Assembly: GCF_900113065.1 (NCBI RefSeq)
Contig: NZ_FOOA01000012.1
Span: 62,001-126,000, forward strand
From: Aureimonas phyllosphaerae
GTDB taxonomy: Bacteria; Pseudomonadota; Alphaproteobacteria; Rhizobiales; Rhizobiaceae
Direction of reading: 5' to 3'
Length of the DNA: 64,000 nucleotides
In this document: positions 43,161-52,515 of the stretch, one piece after another
How the letters are laid out: each line of letters starts with the position of its first letter
Numbering within the stretch: position 1 is the stretch's first letter
Program-made: the position numbers and the translations under genes
Notes under the pieces: model-generated
Told to the model about the DNA's origin: nothing
Database searches by the model: none
What the model saw: the letters and a program-made list of their open reading frames with translations, nothing else

Positions 43161-44426
43161 TCAACGTCCGACGAACCGATCCATTAGGTCAGGACCTCCC
43201 ATCTGACCGCCTTTCAGCAGCAGCAGCATGCCGTCGCGATCGGGTCGGTCGGAGCGCGCTCGGGAGATCGAGACGCCCTTGTCAGCGCGGCCAACGAAAC
43301 CAAGACCCCAAAAGCCAAGCGCTTGGACGAGATGGCTTGAGGTGTCGCCGCCGGCGGCAAACACGCGACGAACCGGACACTGGGCTAGGATCGCACAGAC
43401 GAGCTTAGCTCCTTCCGGAGCGAGCGAGGCCTCGGCTGTATCGGGTGTTGAACCATCCAGTGACATCGTGTGAAGGAGAAGATTGTCGCCAACCTGCAGG
43501 ATCTTCATCGCCTCCGCCAAAAGGTCCTCCCGATAGGCACTGCTGACGCCTAGAGCGATCGGATCGATCTGGAGCCGTCGGTAGCGTCGCGATGCAAGGA
43601 CTTGCGCACGGGTAGTCGGCGACAGGGATCCAGCTAAGGCCAGCACCTGCGAAACCTCCAGATCGTCGGTTGCCGCGCGTGTCGGTGATTGGCGGGTTTG
43701 AAAGAAGGCTTCGGCGATTCCGCTCGCCCCCATTGCCAGAACGGAGCCTTTTTCCGACAGCAGTCTCAAAGCTGTGCCCGCCACGGACACATGCTCCTGC
43801 GTCAATGCATCCAAGAGGACCGCTTCGTCCCTCGACGAGGTGAGTCGATCTAGTAGATGCGGTGCGTCATCCATAAGCGGGTAGTGAATCCCCTCGACCG
43901 TTTCGAGACCAAGCGTCGCGAAATGCCGTCGCAGGTCCGCCTCGCCCATGGGCGTCGCGGGGTGTCGGCTCATCGTCGGATGCCGATCAAGCCGATGGGT
44001 CTCTTCGCCCGCGACGGCGAAGAGGTTGGAGAAAGCGCAATAACGGCCGAGCGAGGGCTGGCCGCCCAAGATCACGGCGGTCGGTTGGTCGACGAAAGGG
44101 CGAAGGGTCTCGAGAGCGATCGCGAGATTCCCTACCTCCAGCGCGCTGTCGAAGGTCGAGCAGCATTTGTAATGGACCAAGCGGACGCCGAGCGCGCGAA
44201 AAAAACGGCCGGCCGGCTCCACCGCCGCGCGCAGTTCGCCCGACCCCATCGATCGCGTGGCGCTGGCGATGCCGACCGCATCGAGCGGCCCCGCCGCGCG
44301 TAGACAAGCCGCATCGGGAACTCCGAGGAACAGGAAGGCGCGGTGTCCCCTTTCGCTGATCGTCGCGAGCGTATCCGTCGCACCCGTGAAGTCGTCACCG
44401 AACCAGCCGTAGCGTGGCGCGTCCAT
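43161..44426 (-). CDS. DUF1537-family four-carbon acid sugar kinase
   Basis: A 421-aa ATP-dependent kinase of acidic sugars. The family signature WFGDDFTGATD is at residues 8-18. The C-terminal nucleotide-binding part contains VFAAGGDTSSHLVQALG. Related enzymes phosphorylate threonate, erythronate, 2-oxo-tetronate or 3-oxo-isoapionate. The start codon overlaps the stop of the RuBisCO-like gene by one base (TGATG). A DUF1537 kinase next to a RuBisCO-like protein is the arrangement of the 3-oxo-isoapionate branch of D-apiose/apionate use (OiaK with OiaX), which I consider the leading candidate. Substrate not proven. Confidence 0.88.
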   Translation of the reverse strand: MDAPRYGWFGDDFTGATDTLATISERGHRAFLFLGVPDAACLRAAGPLDAVGIASATRSMGSGELRAAVEPAGRFFRALGVRLVHYKCCSTFDSALEVGNLAIALETLRPFVDQPTAVILGGQPSLGRYCAFSNLFAVAGEETHRLDRHPTMSRHPATPMGEADLRRHFATLGLETVEGIHYPLMDDAPHLLDRLTSSRDEAVLLDALTQEHVSVAGTALRLLSEKGSVLAMGASGIAEAFFQTRQSPTRAATDDLEVSQVLALAGSLSPTTRAQVLASRRYRRLQIDPIALGVSSAYREDLLAEAMKILQVGDNLLLHTMSLDGSTPDTAEASLAPEGAKLVCAILAQCPVRRVFAAGGDTSSHLVQALGFWGLGFVGRADKGVSISRARSDRPDRDGMLLLLKGGQMGGPDLMDRFVGR

Positions 44427-45691
44427 CAGCGCGCGCCGAAAAAGTCGAGCGCCTGCGTCAGAACCCGATCGGTACGGGCCGCCTCGCAGAGATCGATTCC
44501 GTTCTCGGCCGCAGCCCAAGCAGCCCGGATGCTGGCAACTCCCTCCGCCGGCCCGCCCGGATGGGCCATGATGCCGCCACCCGCCATGAACAGGAGGTCG
44601 CTGGTTCCGGCTGCCGCATAGGTCGGCGCCACCGTGCCGGCCCACTGCCCGGAGGAGAAGGCAGGCAGGACACGGTCGTCGTCCCCGGCCAGGGGCGTCA
44701 GACAGGCGCGAGCGCTGTCGATGACCTCGTCATCCTCCTGCGCGAACTTTCCCGAAAGACCGTGGACATGCATGTGGTCGACGCCGGCAAGCCGCCAGAG
44801 CGTTTGGTAGGCGCGAAAGCCGATCCCTAGCGCCTTGTGCCGCGAAAAGGCGCCGTAGCCGTTGCGATGGCCGTGGAGCACGAGGTCGGTGTGCCGGCGC
44901 AGCGTTTCCACCGCGGAGAAGCCGCACCAGTTGAGGCTGACCATCGCGCAGGTGCCGCCCTCTCGGGCGATCAGGTCGGCATGCCGGCGCATGGCGTCGG
45001 TTTCGTCGGTGATGTTGAAGGCGACCATCACGGACTTGCCCGTGCGGTCCTCGTGCGCCCTGACCGCCCGCATCACGGCGGGAATGCGCTCGGCGAGCGG
45101 CGCGTGGTCGGGATCGGCGGAGATTTCGTCGTCCTTGATGAAGTCGAGCCCGGCGGCGCACAGGCGTGCCGCGAGTTCGCCGGTCTCGGCTGCGGACAGG
45201 CCGACATTGGGCTTGATGATCGAGCCGATCATCGCCCCATTGGCGACGCCTGTCAGCCGCCGCGTACCCACGACACCGTGGCGCGGCATGGGAAAGCGAC
45301 GGCGGTAGGCGGCGGGAACCCGGACATCCTCTAGGCGCAGCCCGGTCGTCTCGCCGAGGTCGAAGAGGTTGCCGGAGACGGTTGCGGCCAGCGTCGAAAG
45401 GTTCGCCCCGACATTGGCCACGGGAAACCGGATCACCACCCGGCCCCGACGCGAGGCGCGGGTCTCGCCGCGCCGGCGCAGCCAGGCGCTCGGCGCGGAG
45501 GGGTGCGCCACCTCGCCGATGTCCGCGACCGAGACGACGATCGCCCGGGCGCGTTCGCGCAGGGCATCGGTCTCGCCCTCGACGCGGGCGAAGGTGCCGC
45601 AGGACTGCTCGCCCGCCATGATCTCCGCCACCGTCTCCAGCGGCAGCGGCGTCTCGACGAGATAGGTCGCCTCGAAGGTCTCGGCGCTCAC
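44426..45691 (-). CDS. RuBisCO-like protein (form IV)
   Basis: A 421-aa RuBisCO large-subunit fold protein. Conserved catalytic features include GSIIKPNVGLS (Lys160), FIKDDE (Lys186 with Asp188 and Glu189, the carbamylation and metal site), a HGHRNG segment, and DHMHVHGLSGK near residue 310. The substitutions around the phosphate-binding loops mean it is not a true RuBisCO. Form IV members act as enolases, isomerases, transcarboxylases or decarboxylases on sugar phosphates. The kinase downstream would supply a phosphorylated keto acid. It is 5 bp downstream of the VOC gene, in an operon led by the TRAP binding protein. Confidence 0.9.
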   Translation of the reverse strand: MSAETFEATYLVETPLPLETVAEIMAGEQSCGTFARVEGETDALRERARAIVVSVADIGEVAHPSAPSAWLRRRGETRASRRGRVVIRFPVANVGANLSTLAATVSGNLFDLGETTGLRLEDVRVPAAYRRRFPMPRHGVVGTRRLTGVANGAMIGSIIKPNVGLSAAETGELAARLCAAGLDFIKDDEISADPDHAPLAERIPAVMRAVRAHEDRTGKSVMVAFNITDETDAMRRHADLIAREGGTCAMVSLNWCGFSAVETLRRHTDLVLHGHRNGYGAFSRHKALGIGFRAYQTLWRLAGVDHMHVHGLSGKFAQEDDEVIDSARACLTPLAGDDDRVLPAFSSGQWAGTVAPTYAAAGTSDLLFMAGGGIMAHPGGPAEGVASIRAAWAAAENGIDLCEAARTDRVLTQALDFFGAR

Positions 45692-45696
45692 GGCCT

Positions 45697-46236
45697 TCAG
45701 ACCTTCGCCAGATCGGGGAACGGACGCACCGGATCCCGGCCGTTCCAGTTCTCGGACGCCGCGCGGATCATGTCGAACATCCGCCCCTTCGGCCCCGCCA
45801 CCTCCGACAGCTCGATCACCGTGCCAGGATGGAACTCGGTGTCGAAGTAGACGAAGCGGCCGCGCTCGCCGACCTCGCCGCTCATCACGGGCTCGAACCC
45901 TTCCGCGATCAGGCGCGCGAGATCGGCGTCGTAGTCCTGCGTCCAGTACGCGACGTGCTGGAGGCCGCGATGACCCGCCTGGCGGAAGTCGCGATACATG
46001 GACGGGGCGTCGTTGCGGGTCTGGATGAGTTCGATCTGCAGGGGACCGGAATTGGCCAGGGCCACCGAGTTGTGCGGCGTGTGGCTTGTCCCGCGATACT
46101 GGTAGTTCTCGATCGGTACCCGCTCCTTGTAGAAGAACGGCCCGACGCCGAGCACCCGCGACCAGTGGTCCATGGCCGCTTCGATGTCGTCGACGACATA
46201 GCCGGCCTGTTTGATCTCACCGAAGAATCGGCTCAT
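45697..46236 (-). CDS. VOC-family (glyoxalase-like) protein
   Basis: A 179-aa metal-binding beta-alpha-beta-beta-beta protein. Possible ligands appear in EIKQAGYVVDD, the strand LQIELIQ (Glu), LQHVAYW (His) and TVIELSE (Glu). VOC proteins include isomerases, epimerases and dioxygenases. It lies between the TRAP binding-protein gene and the RuBisCO-like gene in one operon, so it probably isomerises or opens the imported sugar acid. Confidence 0.85.
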   Translation of the reverse strand: MSRFFGEIKQAGYVVDDIEAAMDHWSRVLGVGPFFYKERVPIENYQYRGTSHTPHNSVALANSGPLQIELIQTRNDAPSMYRDFRQAGHRGLQHVAYWTQDYDADLARLIAEGFEPVMSGEVGERGRFVYFDTEFHPGTVIELSEVAGPKGRMFDMIRAASENWNGRDPVRPFPDLAKV

Positions 46237-46321
46237 GGAACGCCTTTCGCTGGGGATGGCTGGCGGGCAGCGCCCGCCTTGAAGGAAGGGAATGGGCGGT
46301 CAGGGCGGACCGCCCGGCCGG

Positions 46322-47338
46322 TCAGGCGAGCGTGCCGACGGCGCTTTCGAGGTGGCCCCACGCTTCCTCGCCGAACTTTTCCTTCCACTCGCCGTAGAAA
46401 CCGGCCTCGCGCAGCTTGGCGCGGAAGCTTTCGGTATCGGCCTCGTTGAACGTCAGGCCCTTGCCCGAGAGGTCCGCCTCGACGGAAGCGTTCAGCGCCT
46501 TGATGTCCGCGCGCTGCTGGAGGCCCGCCTCGTTGATGGCGCGCGAGACGATCTCCTTCACGTCGTCGGGCATGTCCGACCACTGCCGGCCGTTGGCGAT
46601 GAACCAGTAGCCGTCCCAGATGTGGTTGGTGCGCGCGCAGGAGGACTGCACCTCGTAGAGCTTGGCGACCTGGATGATCGGCAGCGGGTTTTCCTGCGCG
46701 TCAACGACCTTGGTCTGGAGCGCCGTGTAGACCTCGGAGAACTGAAGGCTGGCCGGCGCGGCGCCGAGCCCCGAGAACATGGAAATGCTGATCGGCGAGA
46801 CCGGCACGCGGATCTTGAGGCCCGAAAGCGAGGCCGCGGACGTGATGGGCTCGCCGCTCGTGGTCATCTGGCGGAAGCCGTTGTCCCACATCGTTTCCAG
46901 CGCATGGAGTCGCGAGCCCTCGATGGCCTTGCGCACGTGAGCGCCGACCGGCCCGTCCATCGCCGCCCAGACCTGGTCGTAGTCGGAAAAGGCGAAACCG
47001 ACGGCATTGATCGCCGCGACCGGCACCAGGGTCGCGATCACGAGCGCCGACGGCGTGAAGAAGGTCAGCGCGCCGTTGCGGACCTGGGACAGCATGTCCG
47101 TGTCGCCGCCGAGCTGGTTCGCCGGGAAGATCTGCATCTCGACGCGGCCGTCGCTCTCCTTGGCGATGCGGTCGGCGGCTTCCTTGGCGCGGATGTTGAG
47201 CGGGTGGCTGAGCGGCAGGTTGTTGCCGTAGCGCAGCGTGATCTCGGCGGCATGGGCATAGCGCGGGATCGAGAAGAGCGTGGCGGCGGCCGGAACGGCG
47301 GCGAGGCCCTGCAGCAGCGTGCGTCGGGTGAGCGTCAT
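46322..47338 (-). CDS. dctP: TRAP transporter substrate-binding protein (DctP family)
   Basis: A 338-aa periplasmic binding protein with an RR-containing signal (TLTRRTLLQGLAAVPAAATL), possibly Tat-dependent. The DctP fold follows: ITLRYGNNLPLSHPLNIRAKEAADRI, GRVEMQIFPANQLGGDTDML, and the central KIRVPVSP with the Arg that binds carboxylates in this family. ATG 47338 has GGGGAGG upstream; 14 further codons upstream are dispensable. It is the first gene of the minus-strand operon, and its membrane partner (DctQM) is on the divergent strand. Confidence 0.9.
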   Translation of the reverse strand: MTLTRRTLLQGLAAVPAAATLFSIPRYAHAAEITLRYGNNLPLSHPLNIRAKEAADRIAKESDGRVEMQIFPANQLGGDTDMLSQVRNGALTFFTPSALVIATLVPVAAINAVGFAFSDYDQVWAAMDGPVGAHVRKAIEGSRLHALETMWDNGFRQMTTSGEPITSAASLSGLKIRVPVSPISISMFSGLGAAPASLQFSEVYTALQTKVVDAQENPLPIIQVAKLYEVQSSCARTNHIWDGYWFIANGRQWSDMPDDVKEIVSRAINEAGLQQRADIKALNASVEADLSGKGLTFNEADTESFRAKLREAGFYGEWKEKFGEEAWGHLESAVGTLA

Positions 47339-47409
47339 GTCGGTTTTCCTCCCCAGGGATCGATTTGGGCTTCCCTCCATGCAAAATCGATCATACCAAT
47401 GATTGGGTC

Positions 47410-47421
47410 AAATCATGATTT
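47410..47421. promoter_or_regulatory. LacI-type operator between dctP and lacI-like genes
   Basis: AAATCATGATTT is a perfect 12-bp palindrome. A second, weaker repeat (ATCAT-N4-ATGAT) lies 20 bp away on the dctP side. The region is AT-rich compared with its surroundings and contains both divergent promoters, so the regulator could control both operons from here. Confidence 0.55.
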
Positions 47422-47443
47422 TGATGTGAAATGATGTAATTAG

Positions 47444-48496
47444 ATGAGCGTGATCGAAGACGGATCCGTGCGGCGGCGCGCCACCATCACCGACGTGGCC
47501 CGGCTCGCCGACGTCTCCACCGCGACGGTGGATCGGGTGCTGAACGGACGCGCCGGCGTCAAGGCGCTCACGACCCGCCGCGTCATGCAGGCGGCGGCCG
47601 AGCTCGGCTACGTCGACGAGAGCGACGAGCGCGCGCGCGACGTGGTGCCCAAGGGGCAGATCGTGTTCCTTCTGCCGGAGGGCACCAACCGCTACCTCAC
47701 GCAGCTCGGCCGGCAGATCACCGAGATGGCGCCCCAGTTCGACCGCCTGTCGCTGCGCCCGACGGTGGAGCACATCCGCTCCTTCAACCCCGAGCTTCTC
47801 GCCAAGGCGCTCCAGAAGCACGCCAAGTCCGCCGCCGGCATCGCCTTCATGGGCATCGAGCACCCCGTCGTGCGCGAGGCCGTGACGCGCATCGGCGCGG
47901 CCGGCGTGCCCGTTGTCACCCTCATTTCCGATGTCGCGAGCCCCGGTCGAACCGCCTATCTCGGCCTCGACAACCGCGCGGCCGGGCGGATGGCGGCCTA
48001 TCTCCTCGCCCGCTTCATCACACGGCGCCCCGCCAAGGTCGCGATGATCGCCGGCAGCCTCGGCTACCGTGCCCATGGCGAGCGCGAGATGGGCTTCCTC
48101 GACCTCCTGCAGGAGGAGCATCCGGGCATCGAGGTGGTCGGCCTGCGCGAGGGGCAGGACGACGAGGCGTTGAACCATCGGCAGATGCGCATGCTCCTGT
48201 CGCAGCATCCCGATCTCGCCGGCATCTATAATATCGGCGGCGGCGCGTCCGGCGTCGGGCGGGCGTTGAAGGACGCGCGACGCGAGCGCGACATCGTCTT
48301 CGTCGGCCACGGGCTGACGCCCGACACGCGGGAATACCTGGTGGATGGCACGATGGACGCGGTGATCACCCAAAGCGCCGAGGACACGGTGCGCCGTTGC
48401 GCGGCGATCTTCGCCGACATGCGCGCCGGCCGGCCGGCCGAGGCGGCGGGCGCGACCATGCGAATTGAGGTCGTGTTCCGCGAGAACCTGCCTTGA
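47444..48496 (+). CDS. LacI-family transcriptional regulator
   Basis: A 350-aa regulator. Residues 12-60 hold the LacI helix-turn-helix (ATITDVARLADVSTATVDRVLNG) and hinge. Residues 70-350 form the periplasmic-binding-protein-like sensor domain, with YLGLDNRAAGRMAAYLLAR and YNIGGGASGVGRAL. It is divergent from dctP and just ahead of dctQM, so it likely senses the sugar acid or its phosphate and represses both operons. Confidence 0.92.
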   Translation: MSVIEDGSVRRRATITDVARLADVSTATVDRVLNGRAGVKALTTRRVMQAAAELGYVDESDERARDVVPKGQIVFLLPEGTNRYLTQLGRQITEMAPQFDRLSLRPTVEHIRSFNPELLAKALQKHAKSAAGIAFMGIEHPVVREAVTRIGAAGVPVVTLISDVASPGRTAYLGLDNRAAGRMAAYLLARFITRRPAKVAMIAGSLGYRAHGEREMGFLDLLQEEHPGIEVVGLREGQDDEALNHRQMRMLLSQHPDLAGIYNIGGGASGVGRALKDARRERDIVFVGHGLTPDTREYLVDGTMDAVITQSAEDTVRRCAAIFADMRAGRPAEAAGATMRIEVVFRENLP

Positions 48497-48586
48497 GGGG
48501 GGGCAGGGGCGGAGGAGGACCGCCCCGGCGCCGACGAAAATTCAAGCGGCCGAGGGGCCGCATCGACCCATCGGGAGGAGGCCGCG

Positions 48587-50458
48587 ATGTCGCTGGCGCA
48601 CACGGACGAGACGACCTACGGGGCCCTGGCCGAGGAGATGCTGGAGGTGCGCTCCGGCTCGCCGCTGATGCGGCCCGTGGAAGCGGTCGCCGCGCTTCTG
48701 CTCGTCGGCATCATCGGGCTTCTTCTGATGGGCGTCGTGTCGCGCTACGTCTTCTCCATTCCCGTGGTCTGGATCGACGAGGCGGCCTCGATCGCGTTCC
48801 TGTGGCTGGCCATGCTGGGCTCCGCGATCGCCATCGACCGGGCCGAGCATCTGCGGCTGACGATCTTTCTCAACATGCTGCCCGAGCGGCTCCGGGGGCT
48901 CGCTTCGACGCTCGGCCTGCTGCTCGTCGCAACCTTTCTCGCGGCCCTTCTGGAGCCGGCCATCGAATACGTGGTGGAGGAATCCTATCTCACCTCGGCG
49001 GCGCTCAACATCCCGATGGGTTGGCGCGTCGCCGCTCTCCCCGTCGGCATCGGCCTCATGCTGCTTCTTGTTCTGCGCGACGCGTTCCGCTCGGGGACGC
49101 CGATGAATGTCGCGGGTTGCCTCGCTGCGATCGGCCTCGTTCTCGCAGCACTCTGGGTCTTTTCCCCCGGCCTCGCATCGTTCGGCTACGGCAACATCCT
49201 GGTTTTCCTTGTCGGCTTCGTCGCCGTGTTCCTGGCGCTCGGCGTGCCCATCGCCTTCTGCTTCGGCCTCGGCGCGCTCGCCTTCCTCACCTTCACGACG
49301 TCCATTCCGACCATGGTGATGATCGGGCGGATGGACGAGGGCATGTCCGCACTGATCCTGATCTCGGTGCCGATCTTCGTGCTGCTCGGCTGCATCCTCG
49401 ATGCCACCGGCATGGGCCGCGCGATCGTCGAGTTCCTGGCGTCGCTTCTCGGCCATGTGAAGGCCGGCATGAGTTACGTCCTTCTCGGCTCGTTGTTCCT
49501 GGTGTCCGGTATTTCAGGCTCCAAGGTGTCCGACATGGCGACGGTGGCGCCCGCCCTGTTTCCGGAAATGAAGCGGCGCGGCCATAAGCCCAAGGAGATG
49601 ATCGCGCTGCTCGCCACCGGCGCTGCGATGGCCGACACGGTGCCCCCTTCGATCGTGCTGATCGTGCTCGGATCGGTCGCCGGCGTTTCGATCGCCGGGC
49701 TATTCACCTCCGGTTTCGTGATCGCCATGGTACTGCTTGCGGTGCTCGCAATTCTTGCCCGCTGGAAGGCGCGCGGCGAGGCGATGGAGGGCATCCGCCG
49801 CGCGCCGATGAGAACGGTCGGCAAGGCCGCCCTCGTTGCGGCGCCGGCGCTCGTCCTGCCCTTCCTGATCCGCTCGGCCGTCGGGAGCGGCGTGGCGACC
49901 GCCACGGAAGTCTCGACCATTGCCGTCCTCTACGCGCTGGTGATCGGGGCCGTCCTCTACGGCGGCATCCGTCCCCGGAAAATGTACGCCATGCTGGTCG
50001 AGACCGCCGCTTTGTCGGGCGCCATCCTCCTGATCCTCGGCACCGCCTCGGCCATGGCCTGGACCCTGACGCAGACCGGGTTTGCGTTCCACATGGCTGC
50101 GCTCGTCACCGATCTCCCCGGCGGCTGGCTCACCTACATGCTGGTCACGATCGCGGTGTTCATGGCGCTTGGATGCGTGCTGGAAGGGCTACCCGCGCTC
50201 GTGCTCATGGCTCCGATCATGTTTCCCATCGCCAAGAACCTCGGCATCCACGACATCCACTATTCGATGGTCGTGGTGACGGCCATGAACATCGGCCTCA
50301 TGGCCCCGCCGATCGGGGTCGGCTTCTATATCGCCTGCAAGATCGGCAGCGTGTCGCCCGACGAGGCGATGGGCGCGATCTGGCCTTACATTGCGGCCCT
50401 CTTCGTCGGCCTACTCCTTATCGCCGTGGTGCCTGCGTTCTCGATTGGATACCTTTGA
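48587..50458 (+). CDS. dctM: Fused TRAP transporter small and large permease (DctQM)
   Basis: A 623-aa membrane protein. Residues 25-165 are the small four-helix DctQ subunit (SRYVFSIPVVWIDEAA, then AFLWLAMLGSAIAIDRAEHL). From about 200 on, the large DctM subunit follows with its IFVLLGCILDATG, SGISGSKVSDMATVAPAL and LIVLGSVAGVSIAGLF segments. A natural fusion of the two subunits is known in this family. Together with DctP it takes up an organic acid with sodium ions. ATG 48587 has a GGGAGGAGG ribosome binding site. Confidence 0.92.
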   Translation: MSLAHTDETTYGALAEEMLEVRSGSPLMRPVEAVAALLLVGIIGLLLMGVVSRYVFSIPVVWIDEAASIAFLWLAMLGSAIAIDRAEHLRLTIFLNMLPERLRGLASTLGLLLVATFLAALLEPAIEYVVEESYLTSAALNIPMGWRVAALPVGIGLMLLLVLRDAFRSGTPMNVAGCLAAIGLVLAALWVFSPGLASFGYGNILVFLVGFVAVFLALGVPIAFCFGLGALAFLTFTTSIPTMVMIGRMDEGMSALILISVPIFVLLGCILDATGMGRAIVEFLASLLGHVKAGMSYVLLGSLFLVSGISGSKVSDMATVAPALFPEMKRRGHKPKEMIALLATGAAMADTVPPSIVLIVLGSVAGVSIAGLFTSGFVIAMVLLAVLAILARWKARGEAMEGIRRAPMRTVGKAALVAAPALVLPFLIRSAVGSGVATATEVSTIAVLYALVIGAVLYGGIRPRKMYAMLVETAALSGAILLILGTASAMAWTLTQTGFAFHMAALVTDLPGGWLTYMLVTIAVFMALGCVLEGLPALVLMAPIMFPIAKNLGIHDIHYSMVVVTAMNIGLMAPPIGVGFYIACKIGSVSPDEAMGAIWPYIAALFVGLLLIAVVPAFSIGYL

Positions 50459-50676
50459 GAGCCGCAAGCTGACAGCCGGCTTTCGGATTTGTCCGGCGGA
50501 AAGCCGTCGCTCCGCTTAAGACCCGGCCAGACCGTCGATCGGCGAGACAGCAGACGTGGAACAACGATTCAATCGCGGCGCAGCTTTGATGGCCCGCAGC
50601 GTCCAAAGGCAGCCGACTGCTTTGTCTTCCAAAGCTCCCGCATTCTTCGCACAGCGATAGACACAAACCAATGCCA

Positions 50677-50687
50677 GTCATATGATG
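50677..50687 (+). promoter_or_regulatory. GntR operator copy upstream of the gntR-like gene
   Basis: GTCATATGATG, 46 bp before the regulator start codon, differs by one base from the two half-sites in front of kdgD. It suggests that the regulator controls its own gene. Confidence 0.55.
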
Positions 50688-50732
50688 ACGTGCGGGCCTC
50701 TGTTATAGCTCGCTCATGGAGGCCGCCGCATT

Positions 50733-51491
50733 GTGGCGGAAGCGCATTTGGCTCGAGCACGCGTCGCAACCCAGTCCCGCCCCCTGCGGGAGATCGTCAC
50801 CGAAGTTTTGCGTCAGCAGATCGAGGACGGCGATTATGCGCCGGGTGATCAACTGCCCACCGAACCGGTCCTCGTGTCCCGCTTCGGCTACAGCCGGACG
50901 GTGATCCGGGAAGCGATCGCGGCGCTTCGTGCCGACGGCCTGGTCGACTCGCGGCACGGCGTCGGCGTCTTCGTGATCGGCCCAAAGCGGCCGAGCGCGG
51001 AGTTGGAGCTCTTCCGACAGGCGACCGACAAGATCTCGGACATCATCGAGGAACTGGAACTGCGCATCGGGGTCGAGGTCGAAGCCGCCGGCCTTGCGGC
51101 TATGCGCTCGTCTCCCGCGCAGGAGGCGGAGATACTGTCGCTCATCGACGAGTTTCGCGAACGGGTGGAACGCGGCGAGCCGACCGACGAGGCCGACTTC
51201 GCGTTCCACATGGCCATTGCCAAGGCGACGAACAACACGCGCTTCCAGACCTTTCTGGAGCACATCGGCAAGCGGATCATCCCGCGCGTGAAGTTCCGGA
51301 CGGTGATGGGCGGCGTTGACCCCCTTCCCAATCGCGACCGCATCATCCTGAAGGAACACGAGGCGGTCGGTGACGCGATCTCGGGTCGCGACCCCGAGGG
51401 CGCCAGGGAGGCGATGCGTCATCACCTCCAGGGCGGTATCAAGCGCTACCGCGCGCTGACCCGGACCCGTCCTTCCGAAAAGATAGATTGA
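50733..51491 (+). CDS. GntR/FadR-family transcriptional regulator
   Basis: A 252-aa regulator. Residues 15-85 are the GntR winged helix (IVTEVLRQQIEDGDYAPGDQLP, LVSRFGYSRTVIREAIAALRADGLVD). Residues 105-235 are the helical FCD ligand-binding domain with the metal-binding pattern (FHMAIAKATNN, KEHEAVGDAI, MRHHLQ). The GTG start has GGAGG upstream. The next gene is kdgD, whose promoter carries the same operator motif. The ligand is probably a hexarate-pathway acid. Confidence 0.9.
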   Translation: MAEAHLARARVATQSRPLREIVTEVLRQQIEDGDYAPGDQLPTEPVLVSRFGYSRTVIREAIAALRADGLVDSRHGVGVFVIGPKRPSAELELFRQATDKISDIIEELELRIGVEVEAAGLAAMRSSPAQEAEILSLIDEFRERVERGEPTDEADFAFHMAIAKATNNTRFQTFLEHIGKRIIPRVKFRTVMGGVDPLPNRDRIILKEHEAVGDAISGRDPEGAREAMRHHLQGGIKRYRALTRTRPSEKID

Positions 51492-51505
51492 CCCCGACGC
51501 TTTGT

Positions 51506-51538
51506 CATCATACGACTACCCCATCGAGTCGTATGATG
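51506..51538. promoter_or_regulatory. Paired GntR operator upstream of kdgD
   Basis: CATCATACGACT and AGTCGTATGATG form a perfect 12-bp inverted repeat separated by 9 bp, directly before the kdgD ribosome binding site. Each arm contains GTCGTATGATG, the motif also found upstream of the regulator. Binding here would block transcription of kdgD and any genes behind it. Confidence 0.7.
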
Positions 51539-51541
51539 TGA

Positions 51542-52450
<909 letters not shown>

Positions 52451-52515
52451 ACCTGAGCGGCCGCGCGGGAGGCGCTGGCCGTCCTGAACCTGACGACACG
52501 AACGGGAGGATCATC

